Source of the DNA: Alteromonas sp. KUL49 | GTDB taxonomy: Bacteria > Pseudomonadota > Gammaproteobacteria > Enterobacterales > Alteromonadaceae | Direction: 5' to 3' | NCBI RefSeq assembly: GCF_006538345.1 | Contig: NZ_BJKL01000003.1 | Location: 1 to 64,000 of the forward strand | Length of the DNA: 64,000 nucleotides | Shown: piece by piece, positions 53,691 through 62,783 of the stretch | Layout: every line of letters starts with the position of its first letter | How positions within the stretch are numbered: the first letter of the stretch is position 1 | Notes under the pieces: model-generated | What the model was told of the DNA's origin: nothing | Databases searched by the model: none | The model's input: the letters and a program-made list of their open reading frames with translations, nothing else | Made by a program: the position numbers and the translations under genes

Positions 53691-54937
53691 GTGTCTAAAG
53701 AGGGATTCACTACCCAGCGCGTGCACGCTGATCGTCGTTTGAATTCACCTGAACACGGTGGCGTACATAGCAGTACCTCAAATTCTGTATTGTTCGAATT
53801 TAAAGACGCTCAAGGTATTATTGACGCGTTTCAAGGCAAGAAAGCAGCCCACGTCTATTCCCGTTCTTCTTCGCCCTCGGTGGCGGCGTTACAGAATATG
53901 GTAACCGATATGGAGCAGGGCTTAGCGAGTCTCTGTTTTGCTACGGGCATGTCGGCGATTAGTAGCGCATTGTTAGCCTTGGTGAAGAGTGGTGATCACC
54001 TCATCGTGAGCCAGTATCTCTTTGGCAATACGAGAAGCTTTTTCAGTTCTTTGCTCGACTTAGGTATTGAGATCGATTTTGTTGATGTGTCTAACATTGA
54101 CGATGTTGCAAATACGCGAAGAGACAACACGGTCGCTGTGTATACCGAAACCGTTGCTAACCCAGTGACGCAAGTGGCAGACCTTTCAGGCATTGGTGAG
54201 TTTTGTGAAAAACATGATTTGTTATTCATGGTTGATAACACAATGACCCCACCACCATTGCTAATTGCAAAATCGTGGAAAGCCAGTTTAGTGTTTACCT
54301 CGCTTACAAAGTACGTTGGCGGCCATGGTAACGCACTAGGTGGAGCAGTCATTGATACTGGGTTATTTGACTGGACACGCTTTGCTAACATTAAGCCAGC
54401 CTATCAAGTGGCAGATACCGCTCAGTGGGGCATTACACAGATTAAAAAACGTGGCCTGAGAGACTTGGGGGGAACGTTGTCACCCGAGGCGGCAAGTCAG
54501 ATTTCTATTGGCATGGAAACTATGGGTTTGCGAATGGCAAAAGCCTGTGAGAACGCACTGTCGCTAGCAAGCTTCCTGGATAATCACGATAAAATTAAAC
54601 ACGTGTATTACCCTGGTTTAAAAGCTCATCCTCAGCACACTGTTGCCTCGCAACAAATGCCTAAAGGATACGGCGCAATCTTGAGTATCGAGTTAGTGAA
54701 TGGGGCAGATCCTGTAGCGTTTTATTAACGACCTATCCCTAGTCATTTGTGCCACTCATCTGGGAGATACTCGTACCTTAGCACTGCCCGTGGCACCTAC
54801 AATTTAGTTTTGAGAATACCGCCGAAGAGCGTGCAGCCATGGGTATCCCCGATACCATGATACGTTTATCTGTCGGTATCGAAGACACTGCTGACCTTAT
54901 TGCTGACTTTGAGCAAGCGTTAGCGCGTATTTGCTAA
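53691..54937 (+). pseudogene. Cys/Met metabolism PLP enzyme, frameshifted in this sequence
   Basis: A trans-sulfuration family enzyme (cystathionine gamma-synthase/lyase, methionine gamma-lyase, O-succinylhomoserine sulfhydrylase group). Motifs: YSRSSSPSVAALQNMVTDMEQG, CFATGMSAISSALLALVKSGDH, TETVANPVTQVADLSGIGEFC, MVDNTMTPPPLL and SLTKYVGGHGNALGG with the PLP Lys. The frame stops early after GADPVAFY at 54728. The missing end ([28 protein letters not shown], then [33 protein letters not shown]) is present in other frames up to 54937. One extra T in the run at 54720-54723 and one more in 54803-54811 explain both shifts; correction gives 414 residues. The start is probably GTG 53691 (GGAG 9 bp upstream). 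The exact reaction cannot be chosen by eye. Confidence 0.83.
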
Positions 54938-54955
54938 TACCGTCTTTCATTTAAT

Positions 54956-54991
54956 AAAAAACGCCAGTTCAAAGATGAACTGGCGTTTTTT
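54956..54991. terminator. Bidirectional rho-independent terminator
   Basis: An 11-bp perfect stem (ACGCCAGTTCA / TGAACTGGCGT) around AAGA, with an A run before and a T run after. It serves the PLP enzyme on the plus strand and the DUF4397 lipoprotein on the minus strand. Confidence 0.92.
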
Positions 54992-55012
54992 GTGAAGCAC
55001 TAGTCTTCTTTC

Positions 55013-56386
55013 TTAGAAGTCGTCAAGTAAGATAAGTTGTGGTGCGTCGCCGTCGTTCGTACCATCTACAGCAATGGCGGTGTAGATGCTTCCCGCCGCT
55101 AGGCTCAGCATACCAGTTTCGATGGCGGCTGTTTTGGTGCCAGCTGCGGTAACAGTAACGTAGTAGTCACCTGCAGCAAGACTCACATAGCCGGTTTCTG
55201 CAAGCATATCTGTGCTGTAACCTACGCCTGCAAATGCTGGATCAACGCTGTCTATCATGCCATCGCCAGTAACATAGATATCTACATCGCCAGCATCAGG
55301 TGAAGCATGGATAATTCGTACTTGCACTTCAGTTGCGATATCACGAGGCATATCCATTAACAAATCTAACTCAGGCATAGCTAGCGTGTTATTGGCAATT
55401 GCTGTGTAGAACTTACCTTGCTCAACAGTAATCATCGCGTCATCAATCGGTACGATGCTGTTGTCGGCATCTGCAGCAACGTCAATTAAATAATCATCTG
55501 CTGCAACGCTAATGTAATCGGTGGCTGCTAAGAATGCTGCACCGTCTACTAGCGTTAGTGCGTTGTTAGCAATAACGTCCACTGCTGGCGCGTCGCTAAT
55601 ACCGTGTACCACACGAATGTCAGCAGTTGCGTTAACGTCCCAAATCATGCTGCTTGACGTACCGTCTGCAACAAGCAAGGTAACAGGTGATTCACCCGTA
55701 CCAACGTTGTTAGTCGCAGCAACTAGCAAATCTCCGCCATCTGGTAAAGGAACAGTGCCAGAGTCGAAGGCTACGGTAGTTGTGCCCGGAAGCGTGATTC
55801 TGATTTGATATTCACCTGCTGGTACTTGAATCAAATCAGTGGCGTCCATGAAAGCTGCAGTAACGATAGGCTGTTCAGCCGACAAATCAGCACCTGGTGC
55901 AGTGACATAAATATCAACTGTAGGTGCCATTGATGCTGCATGCACTATCTGTACTTGCACGTTGCCGGCTTCTACCGCCGTCTCTGCGCTAGTAACAGGA
56001 AGAAGCATTAACGTGTTGTCTGCAACACTGCCCACGGCAAACACGTCGTAGTTTGTGTCTGCATCTAATGTCAAATCTGCTTGTAGAACCTCTGCGTCGT
56101 CACCAGGGAGAATGGCTGTAACGCCGATGTCGTAAGTTCCCACTTCAACTTCAAAACGTCCGGAAGCTACCTGATAGTCAACACCTTCTAGACCATTTAA
56201 AATGGCGTCGTTGGCTGTGATGTTAACTAAAGGTGCGTCTGAACTCGCGTGAATAACGCGAACATTGGCATATTCAGGGGCGGGGGCTGGTGGGTCGACT
56301 ACTACAACATCGTCGTCATCATCCGAGCATCCTGCTAAAGAAAGTGCTATGATGCTCCCTGCAAGGAGTGCGTTGATCCTCTTCAT
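55013..56386 (-). CDS. DUF4397-repeat lipoprotein
   Basis: This 457-aa protein has a lipoprotein signal (LSLAGCS) followed by an acidic run (DDDDDVVVVD) and a Pro-rich spacer. It then carries about four repeats of a DUF4397-type beta domain, each starting with a related motif: VRVIHASSDAPLVNI, VQIVHAASMAPTVDIYV, IRVVHGISDAPAVDVIAN and VRIIHASPDAGDVDIYVTG. Each repeat also has a later YxVxV element (GDYYVTVTAAGT). The repeats suggest a rod-like adhesion or envelope scaffold facing the outside or periplasm; no enzyme motif is visible. The Asp run after the lipid Cys can favour particular membrane sorting. It is a single-gene unit with the bidirectional terminator behind it. Confidence 0.87.
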   Translation of the reverse strand: MKRINALLAGSIIALSLAGCSDDDDDVVVVDPPAPAPEYANVRVIHASSDAPLVNITANDAILNGLEGVDYQVASGRFEVEVGTYDIGVTAILPGDDAEVLQADLTLDADTNYDVFAVGSVADNTLMLLPVTSAETAVEAGNVQVQIVHAASMAPTVDIYVTAPGADLSAEQPIVTAAFMDATDLIQVPAGEYQIRITLPGTTTVAFDSGTVPLPDGGDLLVAATNNVGTGESPVTLLVADGTSSSMIWDVNATADIRVVHGISDAPAVDVIANNALTLVDGAAFLAATDYISVAADDYLIDVAADADNSIVPIDDAMITVEQGKFYTAIANNTLAMPELDLLMDMPRDIATEVQVRIIHASPDAGDVDIYVTGDGMIDSVDPAFAGVGYSTDMLAETGYVSLAAGDYYVTVTAAGTKTAAIETGMLSLAAGSIYTAIAVDGTNDGDAPQLILLDDF

Positions 56387-56679
56387 TTACTAAATCCTCA
56401 TAATTGTGTTGTGGCAAACTCGATTACGCGACTTATAAATGTGGGGATCATGCTTCTTGCCACATTACGTTAATGTAATGTAAAACTTCTTCTCTTAACT
56501 CAAGTTAATCATGCCTTACAGACTGGTATTACCAATCCTCTTTAACTTATTGTAATGTTCGTTTTTAAACCTAACGAAAGTTTTTAATTTTTAATGGGTT
56601 AGCTTTGCAATGTAGATTGCACTGAAGAAATGTTTACTTTTTTCGAAATTTTATTGAACTAACTAAAAGTATAATTGAC

Positions 56680-56782
56680 TAAACTTGTGCAGTTAGTTGG
56701 AAACATCACGACGATGTTTCGGCTAAAGTGTGTTCCAAGTTGAGTGTGCTTGATTGCCCCGCATTTATTGCGGGGCTTTTTT
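56680..56782 (+). ncRNA. Candidate small RNA ending in an orphan terminator
   Basis: A plus-strand intrinsic terminator (56756-56782) has no plus-strand gene upstream of it for over 1.8 kb. In front of it lie a perfect TATAAT (56670-56675), an 8-bp hairpin (GAAACATC / GATGTTTC, 56700-56720) and an outer helix AACTTG (56682-56687) with CAAGTT (56736-56741). Together these could make a folded RNA of about 100 nt. No good -35 box is visible, so the promoter is uncertain. Confidence 0.45.
56756..56782 (+). terminator. Orphan rho-independent terminator (plus strand)
   Basis: A 7-bp all-GC stem (GCCCCGC / GCGGGGC) with a 7-nt loop, then six T on the plus strand. On the minus strand no T run follows, so it does not serve the peroxidase gene that ends at 56814. 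Confidence 0.85.
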
Positions 56783-56813
56783 ATGCGCGCTAGTCAATTA
56801 TTGACCGCTAGAA

Positions 56814-57359
56814 TTACTCGGCGCTGAGTGATGCTGTGATATCACTGAGGAGTTTTGCGTCAGAAGGGGTTACTCGACTTGGATAGTGTGTGATTTGACC
56901 GTCTGGCGTCACTAAATACTTGTTGAAATTCCAAGAGGGGGCCTCTCCAGTGGCATTGGTTAGCATCCTAAACATAGGATCAGCGTCGTCACCTTTCACT
57001 GACGTTGGTTCAAACATAGGAAACTGAACGCCATAAGTGAGTTCACAAAGCTCTGCTGTCTTACCTTCATCCGCATCTTCTTGGTTAAAATCATGGGACG
57101 GGAACCCTAGCACAGTCAAACCTTCGTCTTTGTATTCACTGTAAAGAGCTTCAAGACCCTCAAATTGTTTGGTAAATCCGCAGTAACTTGCGGTATTTAC
57201 GATCAGTAAGGTTTGTCCAGCGTACTCCGAACACAAGTTTACGGTCTCTTGAGAGTTAAGTTTGCGCTTTACAAACTTTAGAACACTGGGGCAAGACATG
57301 TCTGCAAAAGCCAGCCCGCTGACCAGTAAAGAAGTGATTAATATTGAAATGCGTTTCAT
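56814..57359 (-). CDS. Secreted glutathione-peroxidase-family protein
   Basis: At 181 residues with a signal peptide (to LVSGLAFA), this should work in the periplasm. The peroxidatic Cys60 is in VNTASYCGFTKQFEGLE. Trp143 and Asn144 of the catalytic group are in SWNFNKYLV. The usual FPCNQFGxQE motif is changed to FPSHDFNQED, so the catalytic Gln is replaced by Asp90 (by alignment in the head) and the nearby resolving-region Cys is absent. Bacterial enzymes of this type usually take electrons from thioredoxin-like donors. A second Cys (43) and one in ELCELTYG could act in recycling. It is single-gene, divergent from the peptidase at 57516. Confidence 0.85.
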   Translation of the reverse strand: MKRISILITSLLVSGLAFADMSCPSVLKFVKRKLNSQETVNLCSEYAGQTLLIVNTASYCGFTKQFEGLEALYSEYKDEGLTVLGFPSHDFNQEDADEGKTAELCELTYGVQFPMFEPTSVKGDDADPMFRMLTNATGEAPSWNFNKYLVTPDGQITHYPSRVTPSDAKLLSDITASLSAE

Positions 57360-57515
57360 TGTTTTAGTCCATAGTGAGTTGTGATAGCGACAATTTATAC
57401 TTTAAATCTTACATATTGGATGCGTTTGATGTGAGATGAATATCGACGAATATTGACCCACTCAGCCACAAGCCGCTTATAATACAATGTACTACAACAA
57501 TACAAAGACGGAACT

Positions 57516-60002
57516 ATGAAACAAATAACCACCCTTGTGGCCTCTGTATGTTTGACGGTCTCTTTGGCGGCCTGCTCTTCAACAGAGTCACCAGCACAAG
57601 CTCCTACTATCGTAGAATTACCTCCTAAGAGCCCTCTCGAAGCTGCAGTTCAGCCAGTGGCCGCAACGACCACTAGCGGGACGATTACGCTCAACCAAAT
57701 AATGTCTGACCCAGATTGGCTTGGTCGTGCCCCCAGTGGAATGGGCTGGTCGGTTGATGGACGTGCTTTGGTGTATGACAGAAAGCGCGAGGGCAGTGTA
57801 GTCCGAGATAGTTATGCCGCTTTGCTGAGCGCACCAAGTCAATCATCCATTATCCCGCTTAGTGATATACATGAGTATCGCTTTGATGAGAGAGTTGTTC
57901 GCGATGATGGTGTTATTGCCTACAGCTTTGAGGACAGTATTTACATCCGCTTTGTGAATGGTGACACGGTCTTGTTAAATAAAGGCGGTCAAACGCTAAA
58001 CACACTCACATTTATGACCGACGGACGTCTGATGGCGTATGCCAGCGATCACGTGGTTGCTATTGATTTAGCTTCAGGTCAGCGTGAAGAAATACTCAGA
58101 TGGGCTTTTGCAGACAGGCCCCAAGCGGTAAAACCGCCTAAAGATCTTATTGCTGAAGAGCAAATTTCTTTGATTGAATACATTCAAACACAGCGGAATA
58201 ATCGCCTTGCCAGGGCAGAAGCAGAATCACAACTTGCTATACAAAACGATAGTGTTGCTAGAGATACGTTTTATTTCGATAAAGGGCATCGAATAGCAGG
58301 TATGAGGGTTTCTCCTGCAGGAAACTTCGCAGTTGTTGCAACGACTAAGAGTGTCCCAAGTCGAGATGACAGCGATATAATGCCTCATTACGTTCAGGAA
58401 GATGGGCGAATCGCAAGTAAAAAAGTACGTCGCAGAGTTGCTGACGCTGAACCTGTGAATCATGACCTTTGGCTACTTAATCTCTCAAATGGGTATAAGC
58501 AGCCGTTGAGTTTTGTTTCCCTTCCGGGTTACAACGATGACGTGCTTGCCGACGTTAAGAGAGAAAATGCCCTTGCCAGAGGGGAAGAATATCAGGATAA
58601 CCGTTTGCCACGGGATATCACGCTTTTGTCGAGCTGGTATTGGACCGAGCCGTCAATCAGATGGCATAGATCCGGTGAACATGTGGCAGTGATGCTTGAA
58701 GCGTGGGACAACAAGGACCGCTGGCTCGCGACCGTAGACCTTGATACGGCAAAGTTAAATACGCAGCACCGATTACATGACGACGCTTGGGTAAATTATC
58801 GTTTTAATGCGTTTGGCTGGCTGAGTGAAAGCCCAACCTTGTACTACCAGTCCGAACATACTGGCTATGCACATTTGTACGTTCAAGTCCCCGGTGAAAC
58901 ACCTAAAGCGCTGACTTATGGTGAGTACATTGTTGACTCCCCTGTGGTGACAACCGACGACCAATTTATTTACTACACAGCAAACCAAAAACACCCCGGA
59001 ATTTACGAAGTATACCGCGTTAATGTGGAGTCCGGAGAGATACAAGCGGTAACAGACCTCAATGGAAAGACAGAGTTTTCGCTTAGTCCTGACAACGAAA
59101 CTTTGCTGTTGTCACATAGTAAAGTGACCCAACCACCAGAGCTGTTTGTGTTAGATGCTGATGGCAATGGTGACGCAATGAGAATTACTCATACGGTGAG
59201 TGAGCAGTTTTTGTCATTGCCTTGGGCTGCACCTCAAGTCATAGAAATTCCATCATCACATACTGACAAACCGATATATGCCAGAGTTTATTTACCCGAA
59301 GGATACGACCAAGGCGCTTCAAAACGAGCCGTAGTATTTAACCATGGTGCCGGGTACTTACAAAATGCGCATATGGGCTGGTCTGGCTACTTCCGAGAAT
59401 TCATGTTCCACAGCATGCTCGTACAGCAGGGGTACGTAGTGTTGGATATGGATTACAGAGCATCAGCGGGATACGGTAGAGATTGGCGTACTGCTATTTA
59501 TCGGCAAATGGGAACGCCAGAAATACAAGATTTACGAGACGGCGTAAACTGGCTAGTGGAAAACGTTAACGTAGACCGAGATCGTATCGGTACATACGGT
59601 GGATCGTATGGTGGTTTCCTGACCTTTATGTCGATGTTTAACGCACCTGACTTGTTCGCCGCCGGTGCTGCGTTGCGCCCTGTTACTGACTGGGCACACT
59701 ACAACACACCTTATACGTCCAACATTCTCAATACACCAAGCGTTGACCCGATTGCTTATCGCAAAAGCTCACCTATTTATTTCGCAGAAGGTCTTGAGAA
59801 GCCATTATTGATTAACGCACCAATGGTTGATGACAACGTATTCTTTGTTGATACCGTTAGACTGGTGCAGCGATTGATAGAGCTTGAAAAAGAAGATTTC
59901 GAAACCGCTATTTATCCAGTAGAGCCTCACGGATTTGTGCAGCCGAGTTCGTGGTTAGACGAATATCGACGCATCTACAAGCTGTTTGAAGAGAATTTGT
60001 AA
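57516..60002 (+). CDS. S9 family peptidase (dipeptidyl-peptidase-like), exported lipoprotein
   Basis: An 828-aa serine peptidase with a lipobox at the N terminus (SLAACSS). Residues ~60-590 form a propeller-like domain starting ITLNQIMSDPDWLGRAPSGMGWSVDGRALVYDRKREG. The alpha/beta-hydrolase part has KRAVVFNHGAGYLQNAH, DMDYRASAGYGRDWRTAIYRQMG, the nucleophile Ser697 in YGGSYGGFLTFMSMF, Asp772/773 in APMVDDNVFF and His805 in VEPHGFVQ. It is of the S9B/S9C kind, so dipeptidyl or acyl-aminoacyl peptidase activity is likely, in the periplasm. Its gene is followed by the inverted-repeat element at 60024. Together with the peptidase at 34920 it points to peptide use. Confidence 0.9.
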   Translation: MKQITTLVASVCLTVSLAACSSTESPAQAPTIVELPPKSPLEAAVQPVAATTTSGTITLNQIMSDPDWLGRAPSGMGWSVDGRALVYDRKREGSVVRDSYAALLSAPSQSSIIPLSDIHEYRFDERVVRDDGVIAYSFEDSIYIRFVNGDTVLLNKGGQTLNTLTFMTDGRLMAYASDHVVAIDLASGQREEILRWAFADRPQAVKPPKDLIAEEQISLIEYIQTQRNNRLARAEAESQLAIQNDSVARDTFYFDKGHRIAGMRVSPAGNFAVVATTKSVPSRDDSDIMPHYVQEDGRIASKKVRRRVADAEPVNHDLWLLNLSNGYKQPLSFVSLPGYNDDVLADVKRENALARGEEYQDNRLPRDITLLSSWYWTEPSIRWHRSGEHVAVMLEAWDNKDRWLATVDLDTAKLNTQHRLHDDAWVNYRFNAFGWLSESPTLYYQSEHTGYAHLYVQVPGETPKALTYGEYIVDSPVVTTDDQFIYYTANQKHPGIYEVYRVNVESGEIQAVTDLNGKTEFSLSPDNETLLLSHSKVTQPPELFVLDADGNGDAMRITHTVSEQFLSLPWAAPQVIEIPSSHTDKPIYARVYLPEGYDQGASKRAVVFNHGAGYLQNAHMGWSGYFREFMFHSMLVQQGYVVLDMDYRASAGYGRDWRTAIYRQMGTPEIQDLRDGVNWLVENVNVDRDRIGTYGGSYGGFLTFMSMFNAPDLFAAGAALRPVTDWAHYNTPYTSNILNTPSVDPIAYRKSSPIYFAEGLEKPLLINAPMVDDNVFFVDTVRLVQRLIELEKEDFETAIYPVEPHGFVQPSSWLDEYRRIYKLFEENL

Positions 60003-60023
60003 GCTATAAAACTGGGACCGCTG

Positions 60024-60101
60024 GACTTTTTAATGCCACCTGAGGCAAGGATGCCTACGCCGAGCCCCATGGAGGGTGGTGTGGTGGTATAAAAAGTTCC
60101 C
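60024..60101. repeat. Intergenic palindromic element
   Basis: Two ~18-bp imperfect inverted arms (60024-60041 and 60084-60101; both with CCACC/GGTGG and TTTTTA/TAAAAA blocks) flank 42 bp. The inner part has its own hairpin (AGGCA / TGCCT) and the phrase GAGCCCCATGGAGGG. This make-up resembles small REP/ERIC-like palindromes of gammaproteobacteria; no second copy was seen in the window. Confidence 0.45.
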
Positions 60102-60129
60102 CCCTTGTGCCTAACAGCATTTATCTGCG

Positions 60130-60738
60130 TTATTTGGGGGTTTTTTTAACTTCTTTGGAACGAGAAAAGACATACATAAGTTCGAAAATAATGAATCCAG
60201 CGAACGCACCGTAAAGATGGGCATCTACCGCTACTGAGGCGTCTATTAGCATCGCCACGCTGTGACTACTACCGAACCATTGCTCGTGGAAAAGCTTAAT
60301 ACCCACACCGAAGAGAAGTAACCAGCCAGATTTTACTTGGTTGTAAATATCCATCATAGCACCCCATACAAATAGCCCGTGTAGTGCACCAGAGAGTCCG
60401 GCATATAAAATCATATCTGGCGAGTATAAATACAAGCCTGCACTCGTACCGAGAGCGCACCAAATGAATACTTTTAAGAACCTTCCAATACGATAGTGCT
60501 CACCATGAAGCGCCCACAACAATATTAGACCTGCAACGTTGAGTAGAACGTGGAAACCATTGGTATGTACAATGTTTCCTGTGAGTACTCGCCATGTTTC
60601 TAGCCCTTGTATTGCAAATCGATCGTAGCTCAGCCATTCACCCGACAGAGGCTCCATTAAATAAGCGACAACTGACAGCGCAATGAGTATTAATGGACCG
60701 CCGCTGTGTTTAAGCGCGTAAGGAAGAGTCATTATCAT
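60130..60738 (-). CDS. rrtA: Rhombosortase (rhomboid-family intramembrane protease)
   Basis: A 202-aa polytopic protein with about six helices and rhomboid catalytic parts: Ser116 in YAGLSGALHGLFVWG and the partner His174 in VAVDAHLYGAFAGF; NIVHTNGFHVLLNVAG carries the conserved HxxxN-type helix. GLSGALHG and DAHLYGA are characteristic of rhombosortases, which cut the GlyGly-CTERM tail of exported proteins such as proteases and so release or sort them to the surface. Targets are encoded elsewhere; I see no GlyGly-CTERM protein in this window. It converges on the peptidase gene. Confidence 0.87.
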   Translation of the reverse strand: MIMTLPYALKHSGGPLILIALSVVAYLMEPLSGEWLSYDRFAIQGLETWRVLTGNIVHTNGFHVLLNVAGLILLWALHGEHYRIGRFLKVFIWCALGTSAGLYLYSPDMILYAGLSGALHGLFVWGAMMDIYNQVKSGWLLLFGVGIKLFHEQWFGSSHSVAMLIDASVAVDAHLYGAFAGFIIFELMYVFSRSKEVKKTPK

Positions 60739-60941
60739 GTCGTATTTTATTGATTTTTAAAGCTGCTGGGCATAATACCTAAAACACGGCGCGGTGCGAA
60801 GAATTCCTGTGAATTTGCGTTATTAGGGCTTGTTACTACAAACGGCACGCGGTACATTTTAATCTTGCCTCAAATACCCTTTATTCAACTCAGGATGAAT
60901 ATTCGTTTTCACCAATTGTATTCGTAATAGGAAGTGGAATT

Positions 60942-62705
60942 TTGAAAACTCGATGGCATCTCGCCAAATCAATCATTTATGTCGCTTTATCTAGTATCTT
61001 TTTCGCAAGCAGCAGCGTTGCTCAATCCCAACCTAGAGAAGCGGGTGAACCCGAGGCAGCAACGGGATATGTTGAAAAGCAAGCCTTTGTCGCTAATGAC
61101 TATATGGTCGTTGCAGCAAACCCATATGCGTCATGGGCGGGTAAAAATATTTTACAGCAAGGGGGCAGCGCTATCGATGCTGCGGTTGCCGTTCAGTCTA
61201 TGCTCAGCTTGGTTGAGCCACAGTCCTCTGGTATCGGTGGCGGCGCGTTCATTTTGTATTGGGATAATGAAAACAAAGTTCTGCACACGTTTGACGGTCG
61301 TGAAACCGCTCCGAAAGCCGTTAATTCTCATTGGTTTATGAAAGGCAATACGCCAATGAAATGGATTGATGCTGTCGTTGGCGGAAAGTCCGTTGGTGTG
61401 CCCGGAGCAATGCGCGCGTTAGAGATGGCACACCAAGAATTTGGTGTTTTGCCGTGGAATAAACTATTTGATGATACCATTACCACCGCGACAGAGGGGT
61501 TTAAAGTCTCTCCTCGCTTGGCGCGTCTCGTAGCACTTGATTATCACCCAGGACTCCGTGAATTCCCCAGTAGTGCGACCTATTTCTTCCCTGCAGGTAT
61601 ACCTTTACAGGAGGGGAGCATTAGAAAGAACCGCCATTTAGCGAAAACCCTTCAGGGTATCGCAGAAAATGGTGTGGATTACCTTCATACCGGTGAGCTA
61701 GCGGAAAAAATTGTGAAGGCAGTGAACTCTGCTTCTATTAATCCAGGTAGCATCACACTGGAAGACTTGGCATCTTACACTCCGGTGAAACGCGACCCTG
61801 TTTGCGGTTTGTATCGCGATTATCAAATCTGCGGTATGGCACCACCAAGCTCTGGCGGTGTTAACGTATTCCAACTACTTAAAATGTTGGAAGGTTTCGA
61901 ATTAAATGAATTTTCGCCGAGTTCTGTAGAATTTGCCAACTTGTACACTCAAGCGAGCGCAAATGCTTATGCCGACAGAGAAAAGTATATCGCGGACTCT
62001 GATTTTACTAATCTCCCATATGCGGCATTAATTAACGATGCATATTTGTCGAGACGCGCAGAGGAAATTTCAGCTGACAAGCCATGGCGTCGTGCACGAG
62101 CTGGCTCTCCATATGACACGGCTATGCTTACCGCTGGCGTTAATATGGAGCAACCCAACACGTCGCATATCTCCATTGTTGATAGTAAAGGCAATGCGAT
62201 TTCCATGACCACCAGTATCGAATTTATGTTCGGCTCGGGATTAATGGTAGGGGGCTTTTTGCTCAATAATCAGCTAACGGATTTCTCGTTTAATCCTGTG
62301 CAAAGTCGTTTTCCTGTGGCAAACCGTGTAGAGCCCGGTAAGCGCCCCCGAAGCGCCATGAGTCCAACCATGGTATTCGATGAAAATAACGAGCTTTCTG
62401 TGGTAGTTGGTTCGCCCGGTGGTAGCCGTATTGTAAGTTATGTAGCGCAAACCTTGATTGGCGTGTTAGACATGGGGTTAGACATTCAACAGGCCATCAA
62501 CTTACCTAAGATCACCAACCGCAACGATTACACTGCGCTCGAGGCAGGTACACCTATAGCCGAGTTGGAAGCGCCATTACAAGCGTTAGGGCACAACGTT
62601 AGGGTTGTAGACCTGAATAGCGGATTACATGGTATCCAAGTGCAAGACGGTAAACTGATTGGTGGCGCTGACCCTAGACGAGAGGGTATTGCGGTAGGCC
62701 GCTAG
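60942..62705 (+). CDS. ggt: Gamma-glutamyltransferase
   Basis: At 587 residues with a signal peptide (to SSSVAQ), this is a periplasmic Ntn-type enzyme that splits the gamma-glutamyl bond of glutathione and passes it to water or amino acids. It is made as a proenzyme and cuts itself before Thr407 in NTSHISIVDSKGNAISMTTSI. Other motifs: GGSAIDAAVAVQSMLSLVEPQSSGIGGGAFILYW, FDGRETAPKAVN, VGVPGAMRALEMAHQEFG, MAPPSSGGVNVFQLLKML, RPRSAMSPTMVF and GSPGGSRIVSYVAQ. The start is a TTG with GGAAGTGG a few bases upstream, chosen because it leads straight into the signal peptide. It is monocistronic. Confidence 0.93.
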   Translation: MKTRWHLAKSIIYVALSSIFFASSSVAQSQPREAGEPEAATGYVEKQAFVANDYMVVAANPYASWAGKNILQQGGSAIDAAVAVQSMLSLVEPQSSGIGGGAFILYWDNENKVLHTFDGRETAPKAVNSHWFMKGNTPMKWIDAVVGGKSVGVPGAMRALEMAHQEFGVLPWNKLFDDTITTATEGFKVSPRLARLVALDYHPGLREFPSSATYFFPAGIPLQEGSIRKNRHLAKTLQGIAENGVDYLHTGELAEKIVKAVNSASINPGSITLEDLASYTPVKRDPVCGLYRDYQICGMAPPSSGGVNVFQLLKMLEGFELNEFSPSSVEFANLYTQASANAYADREKYIADSDFTNLPYAALINDAYLSRRAEEISADKPWRRARAGSPYDTAMLTAGVNMEQPNTSHISIVDSKGNAISMTTSIEFMFGSGLMVGGFLLNNQLTDFSFNPVQSRFPVANRVEPGKRPRSAMSPTMVFDENNELSVVVGSPGGSRIVSYVAQTLIGVLDMGLDIQQAINLPKITNRNDYTALEAGTPIAELEAPLQALGHNVRVVDLNSGLHGIQVQDGKLIGGADPRREGIAVGR

Positions 62706-62720
62706 AGTTATCATGTTTGT

Positions 62721-62761
62721 CACCACAGTTTAAGAATGAAATGGATTTTTAAACTGTGGTG
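62721..62761. terminator. Long hairpin between convergent ggt and lipoprotein gene
   Basis: A 13-bp perfect stem (CACCACAGTTTAA, 62721-62733, and its complement, 62749-62761) with a 15-nt loop. It lies 16 bp after ggt and 23 bp after the opposing lipoprotein gene. There is no clear T tract beyond the stem, though the structure is strong. Confidence 0.55.
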
Positions 62762-62783
62762 AATTGGCGCAAGTGAGGCTCTC

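Larger units (their letters stand above)
56387..56813. other. Intergenic region with orphan terminator
   Basis: A 427-bp stretch without a coding region, between two minus-strand genes. The left part is AT-rich and should hold the DUF4397 promoter. The right part holds the structured candidate RNA described at 56680-56782. Confidence 0.6.

Noticed and set aside
54729..54937. Non-coding spacer after the Cys/Met PLP enzyme
   Set aside because: Translation in other frames gives the conserved C terminus ([22 protein letters not shown]), so it is the lost end of the gene.
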